DNA of 64,000 nucleotides, from the NCBI GenBank assembly GCA_002696035.1, contig NZQV01000007.1:62001-126000 (forward strand), read 5' to 3'. The notes beneath the pieces were generated by a model, which worked only from the letters and a program-made list of their open reading frames with translations, had not been told where the DNA came from and searched no databases. Both the position numbers and the translations under genes were made by a program. Of the stretch, positions 27,502-36,654 are shown piece after piece (position 1 is the stretch's first letter; each line of letters begins with the position of its first letter). Source of the stretch: Balneola sp. Its GTDB lineage: Bacteria > Bacteroidota > Rhodothermia > Balneolales > Balneolaceae.

Positions 27502-28623
27502 ATGAAACGTATTAAGCATATTCTAATTTTATCACTCATTTTTTCAATCTCAGGTTGTTACTCTTCTGAAACGGTGAAAAGTGATGAGAACAAAGCTAAT
27601 CAGGTAGTTGTCACGAATATAATTGACGAAATAAAAGTCAAAGGGGTAACCACATTTCAAGATACAGTTGACAACATTACAATAACCTATACTCCAGTTG
27701 ATACCCGTTTATTTCAAACAGAAATGATCAATACACGCAATTTTGATGGTCATCATAGAAATATTTTGAGCTTCACAAACGAATTGAAAGCTGAAGAGAA
27801 TACAACCAGTAATGAATTAAATTTACTTACAAAAAAATTATCCGAAGAAGGATTCACAATCGAAGCTATTGAATTTATAAGAGACATAATTGCCAATGAG
27901 GCTGAAGCTAAAGGTGAAACATACATTTATACTAACCCGAATATATACTTTACTGACCTAGCTGGAGTAAATCCATTGAATCCGTTCACATTTGATGGAA
28001 GATATTTAACAGTTGTTGAAGTCAAATTAATTAATCAATCAGATATCTACAGACGAGTATGTGCAAGTGATTTTGTGGTAACCGGAGGAGATGAAGTTTA
28101 TAGGCATATTCCTTCAGACGTTTTAATATCAGGGGTACAAGTTGGATCAATTAGATATGAGGCGCTCCACAAATTGCTGATGGATGAATGTGAAAATATA
28201 CCTGGTAACACACAGTATAAGACCTATTTAGCCTTTCCTACTTTCTATAGTCAAGGTCAATTGAGTTTTCATTTCAAAAACAAGAACGTCTCTCTCAGTA
28301 ATGATATTCAGATTGAAAAGAATAGATTTAGAAATGATTATATATTTACAAAGGCTAAGATAGATGGATCAAATAAGGGGTATAGAGAATTGAGTGAGGG
28401 AAGAACTGTAGGCACAAAATCAGGGGACTTTTACCATTTCTTAAAGCTTGGAAAAGGTCTTAAATATATTGGTTTTAAAAACTTTTTAGTACATAGTGAA
28501 CTAGACTTAAGTGAAATAGAGATTGTTTCAATAGAGATTGAAGGAGAAAAAGAGGAAGTAAGTATCAAAAGAAATGGACTTACTAAGGAAGATCTAAATA
28601 ACGGGGTCATAAGCATCGATTAG
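27502..28623 (+). CDS. Hypothetical lipoprotein between hsdR and hsdM
   Basis: 373 aa with a lipoprotein signal (ILILSLIFSISGC, Cys19). The rest is beta-rich with no motif I recognise. It is AT-rich and separates hsdR from hsdM together with the 64-aa gene before it. It may be a passenger or an accessory of unknown purpose; a surface or periplasmic location is predicted. Confidence 0.65.
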   Translation: MKRIKHILILSLIFSISGCYSSETVKSDENKANQVVVTNIIDEIKVKGVTTFQDTVDNITITYTPVDTRLFQTEMINTRNFDGHHRNILSFTNELKAEENTTSNELNLLTKKLSEEGFTIEAIEFIRDIIANEAEAKGETYIYTNPNIYFTDLAGVNPLNPFTFDGRYLTVVEVKLINQSDIYRRVCASDFVVTGGDEVYRHIPSDVLISGVQVGSIRYEALHKLLMDECENIPGNTQYKTYLAFPTFYSQGQLSFHFKNKNVSLSNDIQIEKNRFRNDYIFTKAKIDGSNKGYRELSEGRTVGTKSGDFYHFLKLGKGLKYIGFKNFLVHSELDLSEIEIVSIEIEGEKEEVSIKRNGLTKEDLNNGVISID

Positions 28624-28675
28624 CTGTATTGTAGTTCAATTTTTAATCCAAAATTTTTCATTCCTAATTCCAAAC

Positions 28676-30106
28676 ATGTCCATATCCAACACTATTAAAT
28701 CCATTCAAGATGTGATGCGTAAGGATGCCGGGGTTGACGGCGATGCGCAGCGGATATCGCAACTTGGGTGGATGCTGTTCCTTAAAGTTTTTGACGATTA
28801 CGAGACCGAGCAGGAGCTCATGACCGATGACTACGAATCTCCAATCCCCGAAAAGTACCGGTATCGAAACTGGGCGCTGGATGAGGAAGGGATCACCGGC
28901 GATGCCCTGCTAGAGTTCATCGACGGGCTGTTTAAGGAGCTCAAGGAAATGGAGCTTGATGAACGGAGTCCCCGGCTGGCCTTTGTAGTGCAGTCGATCT
29001 TTGAGGATTCCTATAACTATATGAAATCCGGTACGCTGCTTCGGCAGGTGGTGAACAAGCTGAATGAGATCAACTTCAACAAAAAGGATGATAGACATCA
29101 GTTCAACGATATTTATGAAAAGATCCTGAAAGACCTGCAAAGTGCGGGCAATGCCGGGGAATATTACACCCCGCGGGCGGTGACCAAGTTCATGACGCAA
29201 ATGGTGAGTCCGCAGATTGGGGAAACGGTGTTTGATCCGGCGTGCGGAACGGGCGGATTCCTGGTGGATGCCATCGAGCACATGAAAGAGCAATCATCTT
29301 CGGTGGAAGACCTGAAAGCTTTTCAGGAGAATATCCGTGGCGTGGAAAAAAAGCCGATGCCGCATATGCTCTGCACCACCAACCTGATCCTTCACGGGAT
29401 TGATGTGCCCAACGTGCGACGGGATAATACCCTCAACAAACCATACAACGAATATAAAGCCAAAGACCGCGTGGATGTGGTGCTGACCAATCCTCCCTTT
29501 GGCGGACAGGAGGAAGACGGCATCGAGAAGAACTTTCCGGCACAGTTTCAGACGCGGGAAACGGCCGACCTGTTTTTGGTACTCATCATGCGCTTGCTGA
29601 AAGAAGGCGGGCGGTGCGCCCTTGTACTTCCCGATGGATTTCTGTTTGGGGAAGGCGTGAAAACCCGCATCAAAGAGCGGCTACTGAAGGAGAATAATCT
29701 GCATACCATTGTCCGCCTGCCCAAAGGCGTGTTTGCGCCCTACACCAGTATCAACACCAACCTGCTGTTTTTTGAGAAAGGTGGCTCCACCGATGAGGTG
29801 TGGTATTTTGAACACACCTATCCCGAAGGTTACAAGAGCTACTCCAAGACCAAACCCATCCGCATTGAAGAATTTGATGTGGAAAAGGAATGGTGGGACG
29901 ACCGCACCGAAACCGATCAGGCCTGGAAGGTGACCACCGAAGAGATCGAGAAGCGGGGTTACAACCTGGATATCAAAAATCCGAACTCCGAAGAAAATCA
30001 GACTTATGATGTGGAGGCCTTGCTGACCAAGCGGAACAGCCTGAACGATGAGATCCAAAAGCTGAGTAGTTCTTTGCTGAATGAACTCAAGGAGACTTTA
30101 GCGTGA
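28676..30106 (+). CDS. hsdM: Type I DNA methyltransferase subunit M
   Basis: N6-adenine methyltransferase subunit. The product is 476 aa with an N-terminal helical HsdM domain (1-135). AdoMet-binding motif I is DPACGTGGF (187-195) and catalytic motif IV is NPPF (272-275). The segment AGEYYTPRAVTKFM (160-173) is typical. GC content is visibly higher than in the AT-rich genes on either side, resembling hsdR, so R and M probably arrived together. Its TGA overlaps the GTG start of hsdS. Confidence 0.96.
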   Translation: MSISNTIKSIQDVMRKDAGVDGDAQRISQLGWMLFLKVFDDYETEQELMTDDYESPIPEKYRYRNWALDEEGITGDALLEFIDGLFKELKEMELDERSPRLAFVVQSIFEDSYNYMKSGTLLRQVVNKLNEINFNKKDDRHQFNDIYEKILKDLQSAGNAGEYYTPRAVTKFMTQMVSPQIGETVFDPACGTGGFLVDAIEHMKEQSSSVEDLKAFQENIRGVEKKPMPHMLCTTNLILHGIDVPNVRRDNTLNKPYNEYKAKDRVDVVLTNPPFGGQEEDGIEKNFPAQFQTRETADLFLVLIMRLLKEGGRCALVLPDGFLFGEGVKTRIKERLLKENNLHTIVRLPKGVFAPYTSINTNLLFFEKGGSTDEVWYFEHTYPEGYKSYSKTKPIRIEEFDVEKEWWDDRTETDQAWKVTTEEIEKRGYNLDIKNPNSEENQTYDVEALLTKRNSLNDEIQKLSSSLLNELKETLA

Positions 30107-31743
30107 ATTTAGCTGATCTGCTGGACGAATTTAACGTTGTCATAGACACCGCCGAAGGACTCACCGAACTCCGCTCCCTCATCCTGGGACTGGCCGCTCG
30201 TGGAAAACTGGTTCCTCAAGATCCCAATGATGAACCGGCTTCAGAATTACTGGAAAAGATTGAAACGGAGAAAAAGAGGCTTTATGAAAAAGATGAGATA
30301 AGGGAAGTATTAAATTTAGATGATGTGGATGAAAATGAATATCCATTCCAGATTCCAAACAACTGGAAATGGACTAAAATTGGCACCTTCTCATATTTAG
30401 AAATGGGGCAATCGCCTCCATCAAAGCATTATAATGAGGTTGGAGAAGGATTACCTTTTTATCAGGGAAAAACAGATTTTGGGGATATGTACCCAACGCC
30501 GTCAACTTGGTGTACTGAGCCCAATAAAATTGCAGTATCAGGTGATATTCTTATTTCTGTTCGGGCACCGGTAGGTCCAACTAATATCTGTGAAGAAGAA
30601 AGTTGCATAGGCCGAGGAATTGCAGCAATTAGACCTATTGCAAATACTGAAACAAATCTCGTAATGTATTTTATGAGAGCTTTTGAAGATAGAATTAAAG
30701 AAGATCAAACCGGATCTACTTTTAAAGCTATCAATAAAAAGAACCTATCTAATTTCTGTTTTCCACTCCCCCCACTCGCTGAACAACACCGCATCGTAAA
30801 AAAAATAGAATCCCTGTTTGCAGAAGTGGATGAGCTGGAAGCCAAGCTAAAGAGGCAGACCAAACTTGATGAGAAGCTGCAGCTGGCCGTCAATGCCGAA
30901 GTGCAGCAAGCCCCAGATGCCCAAGCCTCCAAATCCGCTTGGAACTTCATCACCTCTAACTTCGACACTCTCTACCATAACCCGGGAGCCATCGACAACT
31001 TGAAAAAGAATATTCTGAATGAGGCTGTCCGTGGAAGGCTCGTTTCCCAAATTCCTGATGATGAACTGGCTTCTGAACTTCATGCCAATGTTGATTCTTC
31101 TAAGATTGGTAAAGTAGAGTTACCATTTGAAATACCAAAAAATTGGATCTGGTGTTTTTACAGTGATGTAGCAGAGTTAAGACATGGTCATCAATTCAGA
31201 AAATATGATTATGTCAAGAATGGTATTCCAGTAATAAAAATTGGTCAATGCAAGCCTGACGGGAGTCTCGATTTAACTAACTGTAACTACATTGACAGTT
31301 CAAGAAAAGAAGAGTTTGAGCATCATCTCATTGAGCAAGGAGACCTTTTAATGGCATTGACTGGTGGTACTTTAGGTAAAGTAACAAGAGTTGATAAAGA
31401 TTATGGGGTAATAGTTCAAAACTATCGTGTTGGAAATTTTATCCCCCAATCAGATTCTTTAACACTTGACTACCTAAATGTTATTCTTGAATCTGAATTA
31501 TTCCAAGGATTAGTTCGAAAGAAGATCAATCAAAATGCTCAGCCTAACATTGGTAAAAGTAGTATAGAGCAAATTTTAATGCCCATTCCCCCACTCAAAG
31601 AACAACACCGCATCGTCCAACGCATCGAAGAGCTCTTTGCCATCTGCGACCGTTTCAAAGCCCAACTGGAGCAACGCCAAGCCGTAAATGAGCGGTTGGT
31701 AAAGGGGTTGGTGGGTGAGGTTTTGGAGGGGGGTAATAAATAA
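30103..31743 (+). CDS. hsdS: Type I specificity subunit S
   Basis: Determines the bipartite DNA target of the type I complex. The product is 546 aa from a GTG start overlapping the hsdM stop. The layout is conserved helix, target-recognition domain 1 (about 85-220), conserved coiled-coil (PPLAEQHRIVKKIESLFAEVDELE), TRD2 (about 335-495), then a second coiled-coil (PPLKEQHRIVQRIEELF). The conserved parts are GC-rich and the TRDs AT-rich, as expected of exchangeable TRDs. A 29-bp repeat marks the two conserved regions. Confidence 0.95.
   Translation: MNLADLLDEFNVVIDTAEGLTELRSLILGLAARGKLVPQDPNDEPASELLEKIETEKKRLYEKDEIREVLNLDDVDENEYPFQIPNNWKWTKIGTFSYLEMGQSPPSKHYNEVGEGLPFYQGKTDFGDMYPTPSTWCTEPNKIAVSGDILISVRAPVGPTNICEEESCIGRGIAAIRPIANTETNLVMYFMRAFEDRIKEDQTGSTFKAINKKNLSNFCFPLPPLAEQHRIVKKIESLFAEVDELEAKLKRQTKLDEKLQLAVNAEVQQAPDAQASKSAWNFITSNFDTLYHNPGAIDNLKKNILNEAVRGRLVSQIPDDELASELHANVDSSKIGKVELPFEIPKNWIWCFYSDVAELRHGHQFRKYDYVKNGIPVIKIGQCKPDGSLDLTNCNYIDSSRKEEFEHHLIEQGDLLMALTGGTLGKVTRVDKDYGVIVQNYRVGNFIPQSDSLTLDYLNVILESELFQGLVRKKINQNAQPNIGKSSIEQILMPIPPLKEQHRIVQRIEELFAICDRFKAQLEQRQAVNERLVKGLVGEVLEGGNK
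30769..30797 (+). repeat. hsdS internal repeat, copy 1
   Basis: A 29-bp block that codes for PPL.EQHRIV and differs from 31588-31616 at only three positions. It is a likely crossover site for target-domain exchange. Confidence 0.8.
31588..31616 (+). repeat. hsdS internal repeat, copy 2
   Basis: Second copy of the block at 30769-30797, in the same orientation, 819 bp downstream, at the end of TRD2. Confidence 0.8.
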
Positions 31744-31748
31744 ATAGA

Positions 31749-32249
31749 ATGAATAATTTAAAGAAAATAGAAATACCGCTTGTAATCATAGTAGCTATGA
31801 TATTCACAGTATTTATATGGAACTTATCTTTTAATAGCATTTACGAATATGAGGTCCAGAATGTATTTGAGAAAATTAAAACTCCCATTTTCTTAGGAGC
31901 TCCATTATTCCTTTCTATACTTTCGATTTTGCTACCATTCCTAGTTTTTACAATAGATACTACAGGTAATTTAAAGCTAATATATGTTCATGATTTTTAT
32001 TCTGATCATAATGAAAAAGTAAAACTTACAATCCCTAAAACTAGCTCACTTTCTGTTATATATGCTATAGTAATCTTGCCATCATTACTCATGTTTATGA
32101 GTTTAGGATATAATCATGATTACAAACCATCTATGGTATACTTCTTTACTTTGATAATTACTCAAGCACTATTGTATAAGTATATACATCTACAAATTAG
32201 AAAAAAGTTTGAAGATAGAATTGAGCGAATAAATATGAAGCTAAATTAA
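31749..32249 (+). CDS. Small integral membrane protein
   Basis: 166 aa with four likely transmembrane helices (about 7-28, 44-66, 95-115, 124-142) and a basic C-terminal tail (KKFEDRIERINMK). It starts 5 nt after hsdS stops, so it may be co-transcribed. AT-rich. No family recognised. Confidence 0.6.
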   Translation: MNNLKKIEIPLVIIVAMIFTVFIWNLSFNSIYEYEVQNVFEKIKTPIFLGAPLFLSILSILLPFLVFTIDTTGNLKLIYVHDFYSDHNEKVKLTIPKTSSLSVIYAIVILPSLLMFMSLGYNHDYKPSMVYFFTLIITQALLYKYIHLQIRKKFEDRIERINMKLN

Positions 32250-32374
32250 TTTATAGTGTTTGTGAAGTAGTTAATTAGAACTCAATCTGAATAGTAAATG
32301 AAAGGTTGAAAAGTTTAATGAGAGGGAATGTCCTTTAAAAAGTGGAAGGGTTTAATTTTAAGTGATAGATAAGT

Positions 32375-33979
32375 ATGGCTGGAAAAGTAATCGCAAAAAA
32401 TGAGAGCATTCTCCCCTTCTTTGGAGATCGGATGACCATCATTGGGGGCTTGGACCCCTTGGGTAATCAAAACACATCAGATGCCACTTTCCAAATGATT
32501 CTACCTGGACTGAATAACGTTACAGGTCGACTACGCTATTATAGTTATTACTGCTGGCTACTTGATCAGTACAGCGAACGGGTTGGAAGTACTGACCCGG
32601 CTCATTTCCGGCGCTTTATAAGAAAAGCAGAATACCTTACTGCTTTAGCTGCTCAATTAGATCCGGAGGATACCAAAAGTATATCCGGTAGCACTTATGC
32701 AGGTAAGGAGTTAAATGAAAACAACACTGTTATTAAACTGAATGAAGGCATATACAAGCCAGATGGAGATACCGAGGACACCTACTGGAAATTTCCCTTA
32801 GGCATATTTGGTCAGTATTACCTGGGGTCAATGCGAACTATCGGCTTACTGATTGAACATGCAACCCAAGAAGGTTTATACATTCGTACTGAAAGTAGTG
32901 AAGGCAAGTACATCGATGGAAAACAGATGGCAGAAGCTTTTGGAGCAAACCTGAGTGAGGAAAGTGTTTCATTATTCTTCAGGTGTATGGATCAGGAAGA
33001 GGTAACGAAAAATGAGCTTGAGCAGTTATTGCCGGACTTCTCACTGACAACGATTCCGCAAGGCACCGATGAAATTCGATTATTAACCAGAATGTTGATT
33101 CAAAAAGACTACCCGAGATCGAAGGAAAACACATTTACTTTTCGAAGTGAAACCATAAAATACCTGTTTCATTTTTTGGAGGGGTTTAGTGGTGACTTTG
33201 AGGATCGTTCATTTATACAGCACAGCTATTTTAAAAAAGGCTTGTTTGAATCAGAGTCAGTACCGGTGCTTACCGGGTGGTATTTTTATCAGTTTAACGA
33301 ATATTGGCAATATGCCTGCTCAGCTGTTCTCAATGGAGTACTTACTTATCTTCAGGAAAAGCATGCTCCTGATGCCCCTTCAGTCAGCTTATTCATTGAT
33401 CAGGTAACTGAGGAAATCATAAAATATTTAGAACAGCAGTCACTAACTGCTCATAATGCTACCTTAGATAAAGCTGTCTCTTCGATAGGATTAAGAGAAC
33501 AAGATTTTGCGGCTTCCATACATACCAATAAAGGAATTGATAAGGCCGGAGCTGCCCTTCAGCTGTTATTGGCGTTGTACAAAGGAAATAAGGAGCAATT
33601 AAAGGATTTAAAAGCGTATGGAAAGAAGCATGATCTGTTAAGAAATGGTGCAGGAGTAGAGTATTTTCTAAAGGAATTTGAATCCAAAACCTCCTGGGAT
33701 TTTAATCGGTTTTTATCAGACTTCTTGTTGCGAAAGATTATTCTTAGACATCAGTTTGTGGCATTTCGAAAGATGGGGAATGGAAATCAGTCCACACAGA
33801 AATTCATTCTTGAAGAGCACACGATACGTTATCTGGGCAGGCTGGATGAAAACTATACAGGGCCAAGAATTGGTAACCTGATACAGTTCTTGATAGATGC
33901 GCAACACCTTACAAAAGATTATGAACTTACCGATACGGGTAAATCGCTAAAAAAGGCACTTTGGGATGGAACTGATTGA
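32375..33979 (+). CDS. Uncharacterised 534-aa protein, first gene of the PLD/RecQ defence-like operon
   Basis: I do not recognise a named family. The N-terminus has a strongly patterned block (GGLDPLGNQ at 27-35, then LPGLNNVTGRLRYYSYYCWLL around 49-69). I believe this recurs in proteins encoded next to PLD nucleases and helicases. The C-terminal 70 residues (IGNLIQFLIDAQHLTKDYELTDTGKSL) look like a winged helix. There is no signal peptide or membrane segment. Its stop overlaps the PLD gene start by 14 nt, so translation is coupled. It may act as a sensor or adaptor. Confidence 0.7.
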   Translation: MAGKVIAKNESILPFFGDRMTIIGGLDPLGNQNTSDATFQMILPGLNNVTGRLRYYSYYCWLLDQYSERVGSTDPAHFRRFIRKAEYLTALAAQLDPEDTKSISGSTYAGKELNENNTVIKLNEGIYKPDGDTEDTYWKFPLGIFGQYYLGSMRTIGLLIEHATQEGLYIRTESSEGKYIDGKQMAEAFGANLSEESVSLFFRCMDQEEVTKNELEQLLPDFSLTTIPQGTDEIRLLTRMLIQKDYPRSKENTFTFRSETIKYLFHFLEGFSGDFEDRSFIQHSYFKKGLFESESVPVLTGWYFYQFNEYWQYACSAVLNGVLTYLQEKHAPDAPSVSLFIDQVTEEIIKYLEQQSLTAHNATLDKAVSSIGLREQDFAASIHTNKGIDKAGAALQLLLALYKGNKEQLKDLKAYGKKHDLLRNGAGVEYFLKEFESKTSWDFNRFLSDFLLRKIILRHQFVAFRKMGNGNQSTQKFILEEHTIRYLGRLDENYTGPRIGNLIQFLIDAQHLTKDYELTDTGKSLKKALWDGTD

Positions 33980-36602
33980 GAGAAGAAATATTCTAAGTTT
34001 GATCGGTAGGGACGGTAGGAAGTATCATTCTTGCTTAATGACCAGTTTTAGCTTCGATTACCTGTTCTTCGAACAGCGAATTATGCATACCCTTAGAGTC
34101 AATAAGGTTCAGAACGTTGTTGCGTTGGTGGATGGCAGTAATCTTGCGAGAGCAAATGAACTGCTTAGTGGACAGGAGGTTGTCCGTGGTAATTCATACA
34201 GTACATGCCCGGTATATGCTCAGGGAGCTTTTCATCCAAAGATGTTACTGTTAGCTGGAGAGAAAAATGGGTTGTTGCTGATTGGTTCCGGTAACCTGAG
34301 CAGTTCGGGACTGAGTACGAATGATGAAATTTGGGCTGCTTTTCAGCTATCTGATTCAGATAATGACAATGCGTTTTTATTTGGCGCTGCTTGGGCGTAT
34401 TTCAATAACCTAAGTAGTTCTTTCCGTGGTACGAACAGTAAGAAGTTGGAATGGGTATCCAGGTATGCTCCATGGATAAGGAGTTTGCCTATTGACCAAT
34501 ACCATGGAGAGATAAAAGAGGCAAAGACAGAAGCTTGGTTTCTTGCAAATTCAAAGAAGGCTTCAATTTTTGATCAAATTGTAAAAACAATACCCAGTCA
34601 AGAGATCGAGGCGATAACCGTAATCTCCCCTTATTATGATGAAAAAGGTTTATTCCTTACTGACCTGCATACGCATTTCGAACCGAAGGAAATGCACTGC
34701 TGTGTTGACTTAAAATCCGGATTACTCCCACATCTTCTGGATAAGGGTTGGAAACAAAAGATTAAGTTTTACGACTGGTCTGAGGTACGCAAAGATTTTA
34801 ATTCAGACTTTAATCGTTTGCATGCAAAGTTGATCCATTTCAAGACATCCGGAGATACAGAATATCTTCTATTTGGCAGCTCTAATGCTACCATTGCCGG
34901 TATGGGTGGTATAAACAAACGCGCTATAAATGATGAGGTTAACCTGCTGATCAAGCGGAATGCCACATCAGATTGGTTATCACAGTTGGCGATCAATATT
35001 AACCCTTCGAATCGTACAACAATACCAGAAAAGGAGAAAAAGGAAAAGGAAACTGAACCTGCGACGTCACTACCATTTCGCATAGATTACGTTGAAATAA
35101 ATCAATCTACATTGACCCTTTACCTGGGTAAGTCAGATGTTACTTCAGTCTTATTGGTCTCAGAAGACCTTCAAGGGACTGCATTGGAGACAAATGAGTG
35201 TTCAGTTTCAGAACAAGTGGTAAGCATTAAGTGTTCTTCAAATACAGCAAAATCAGCTGTCAGGCTGTTTTTCTCGGATGAAAACGGTAATAGAATTTCA
35301 AATTTTGCCCTTATCCATTCTGTCGAAGCATTGGAGCGGAGTAATCCGGACCCTTCTAAAGCGCGCATTACACAGCTCCTAAATAAAACGGAATTTACGG
35401 CTAAGGACTGGTCAGAACTGCTCAATATTGTAAGCTTATCCGAATTTGAGAATCATACTGTACGATCTTCTTCAACGTATAGCGGTGGAGGAAGAGGCAG
35501 AAAAGAAAGCAAAGATGATCCTCAAACTGAGTCAGATGATTATGTAACAACAAGCAAAGACGAGTTTAACAAGCAGGGTGAAAATGAGCAAATTATTGAC
35601 AGACATTATCGCAGCAATGCCGGGCATGTGTATTCGTTTCTTTCGGATCGAGGAGTTAATATCGTTTCCAACGATAGTTTTGAAGAAAGTGAGGAACAAA
35701 AATTAGCCCAGAACCCTGATTCTGGAGGCGAAGGAGATAAGATTGAGGACAGGAAGCCATCAGTTCCTAATGATTCACCCGATATCCAACGAAGTATTAT
35801 TAACTATTTAAACAAGGTAGAACGGCACTATAATACAAAGATAAAGGGTATTGATTCTCAATCTAAAAACACAAAACTGCATAAAGTTAGTGGAGAAGCT
35901 ATTAAAGATTTATTGATAGCTCTTCAGCTTATCATACTTTTTAAAGACAGGAAATACGAAGTAGAGGTTGCTAATGAGTCAGATAAGGAGGTTGTAAGTA
36001 AGCTCTATTTTGAAGAAGGCAGCTTAGGAAGTGGGAATGATACCATAAAAGGCTTTCTGTTGAGCGTGATAGGTAAGTTCGCTTATATATGTCGCGCACT
36101 GGGTTATGTAGAGTATAATGATACTGAACAGCAAGAAAGCCTGACAGCATTGAGAATGGATGCGTTTAATAAAACGATGCAATTGATTCATGAGATACAA
36201 TGGAATAGGATGCCCGAACTCAACATGCGGAAATTACTTATTCTGAACATACTTGAGTATATCTGTCCGAATGCAGAGAGTGTAAATCTAAATGATTTTG
36301 GTAGTGATGTTCCTGAGTTAATACGAAAGGAGACAGAGCATATACTCGAAGAGTACAGACAATGGAAAAAATTGTATAAGAATCAGGAGTTAAAGAAAAG
36401 AGTCCTGATCCGAGGGTTGCATCAGAACTCCAGAAATAAGTTTCTTTTTCACGGAGAAGTCGGTTTTGCATTTCTCGAAGAGGTGGTTAAAATGAAACCA
36501 CGTGTTGTTGTCAAGTTACAGCACCCGGCTTTTGATAAGCGGAATAACTACACTAAGAAGGTTAAATTCTACCCAAGTATCGTACAGTTTAAGCTAAAGT
36601 AG
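33966..36602 (+). CDS. PLD-superfamily nuclease-like protein (878 aa)
   Basis: Two HxK motifs define a phospholipase-D-type fold: HPK at 90-92 with GSGN at 107-110, and HAK at 286-288 with GSSN at 304-307. Both lack the Asp of the canonical HxKxxxxD, as in many DNA-cleaving or DNA-binding PLD proteins. The remaining 550 residues include a low-complexity linker (about 505-610, Ser/Gly/Asp-rich) and a helical C-terminal domain. It is coupled to the upstream gene by a 14-nt overlap, and a RecQ-type helicase follows after 52 nt. A nuclease effector in a defence operon is the favoured reading. Confidence 0.8.
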   Translation: MELIERRNILSLIGRDGRKYHSCLMTSFSFDYLFFEQRIMHTLRVNKVQNVVALVDGSNLARANELLSGQEVVRGNSYSTCPVYAQGAFHPKMLLLAGEKNGLLLIGSGNLSSSGLSTNDEIWAAFQLSDSDNDNAFLFGAAWAYFNNLSSSFRGTNSKKLEWVSRYAPWIRSLPIDQYHGEIKEAKTEAWFLANSKKASIFDQIVKTIPSQEIEAITVISPYYDEKGLFLTDLHTHFEPKEMHCCVDLKSGLLPHLLDKGWKQKIKFYDWSEVRKDFNSDFNRLHAKLIHFKTSGDTEYLLFGSSNATIAGMGGINKRAINDEVNLLIKRNATSDWLSQLAININPSNRTTIPEKEKKEKETEPATSLPFRIDYVEINQSTLTLYLGKSDVTSVLLVSEDLQGTALETNECSVSEQVVSIKCSSNTAKSAVRLFFSDENGNRISNFALIHSVEALERSNPDPSKARITQLLNKTEFTAKDWSELLNIVSLSEFENHTVRSSSTYSGGGRGRKESKDDPQTESDDYVTTSKDEFNKQGENEQIIDRHYRSNAGHVYSFLSDRGVNIVSNDSFEESEEQKLAQNPDSGGEGDKIEDRKPSVPNDSPDIQRSIINYLNKVERHYNTKIKGIDSQSKNTKLHKVSGEAIKDLLIALQLIILFKDRKYEVEVANESDKEVVSKLYFEEGSLGSGNDTIKGFLLSVIGKFAYICRALGYVEYNDTEQQESLTALRMDAFNKTMQLIHEIQWNRMPELNMRKLLILNILEYICPNAESVNLNDFGSDVPELIRKETEHILEEYRQWKKLYKNQELKKRVLIRGLHQNSRNKFLFHGEVGFAFLEEVVKMKPRVVVKLQHPAFDKRNNYTKKVKFYPSIVQFKLK

Positions 36603-36654
36603 TATTTCTTATGTTTTGTTTTTATTAGACTAATTGTGTTAATTCAACTTTTAT

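Noticed and set aside
22157-31743. CRISPR array within the defence island
   Set aside because: No regularly spaced direct repeats with unique spacers were seen anywhere in the window.
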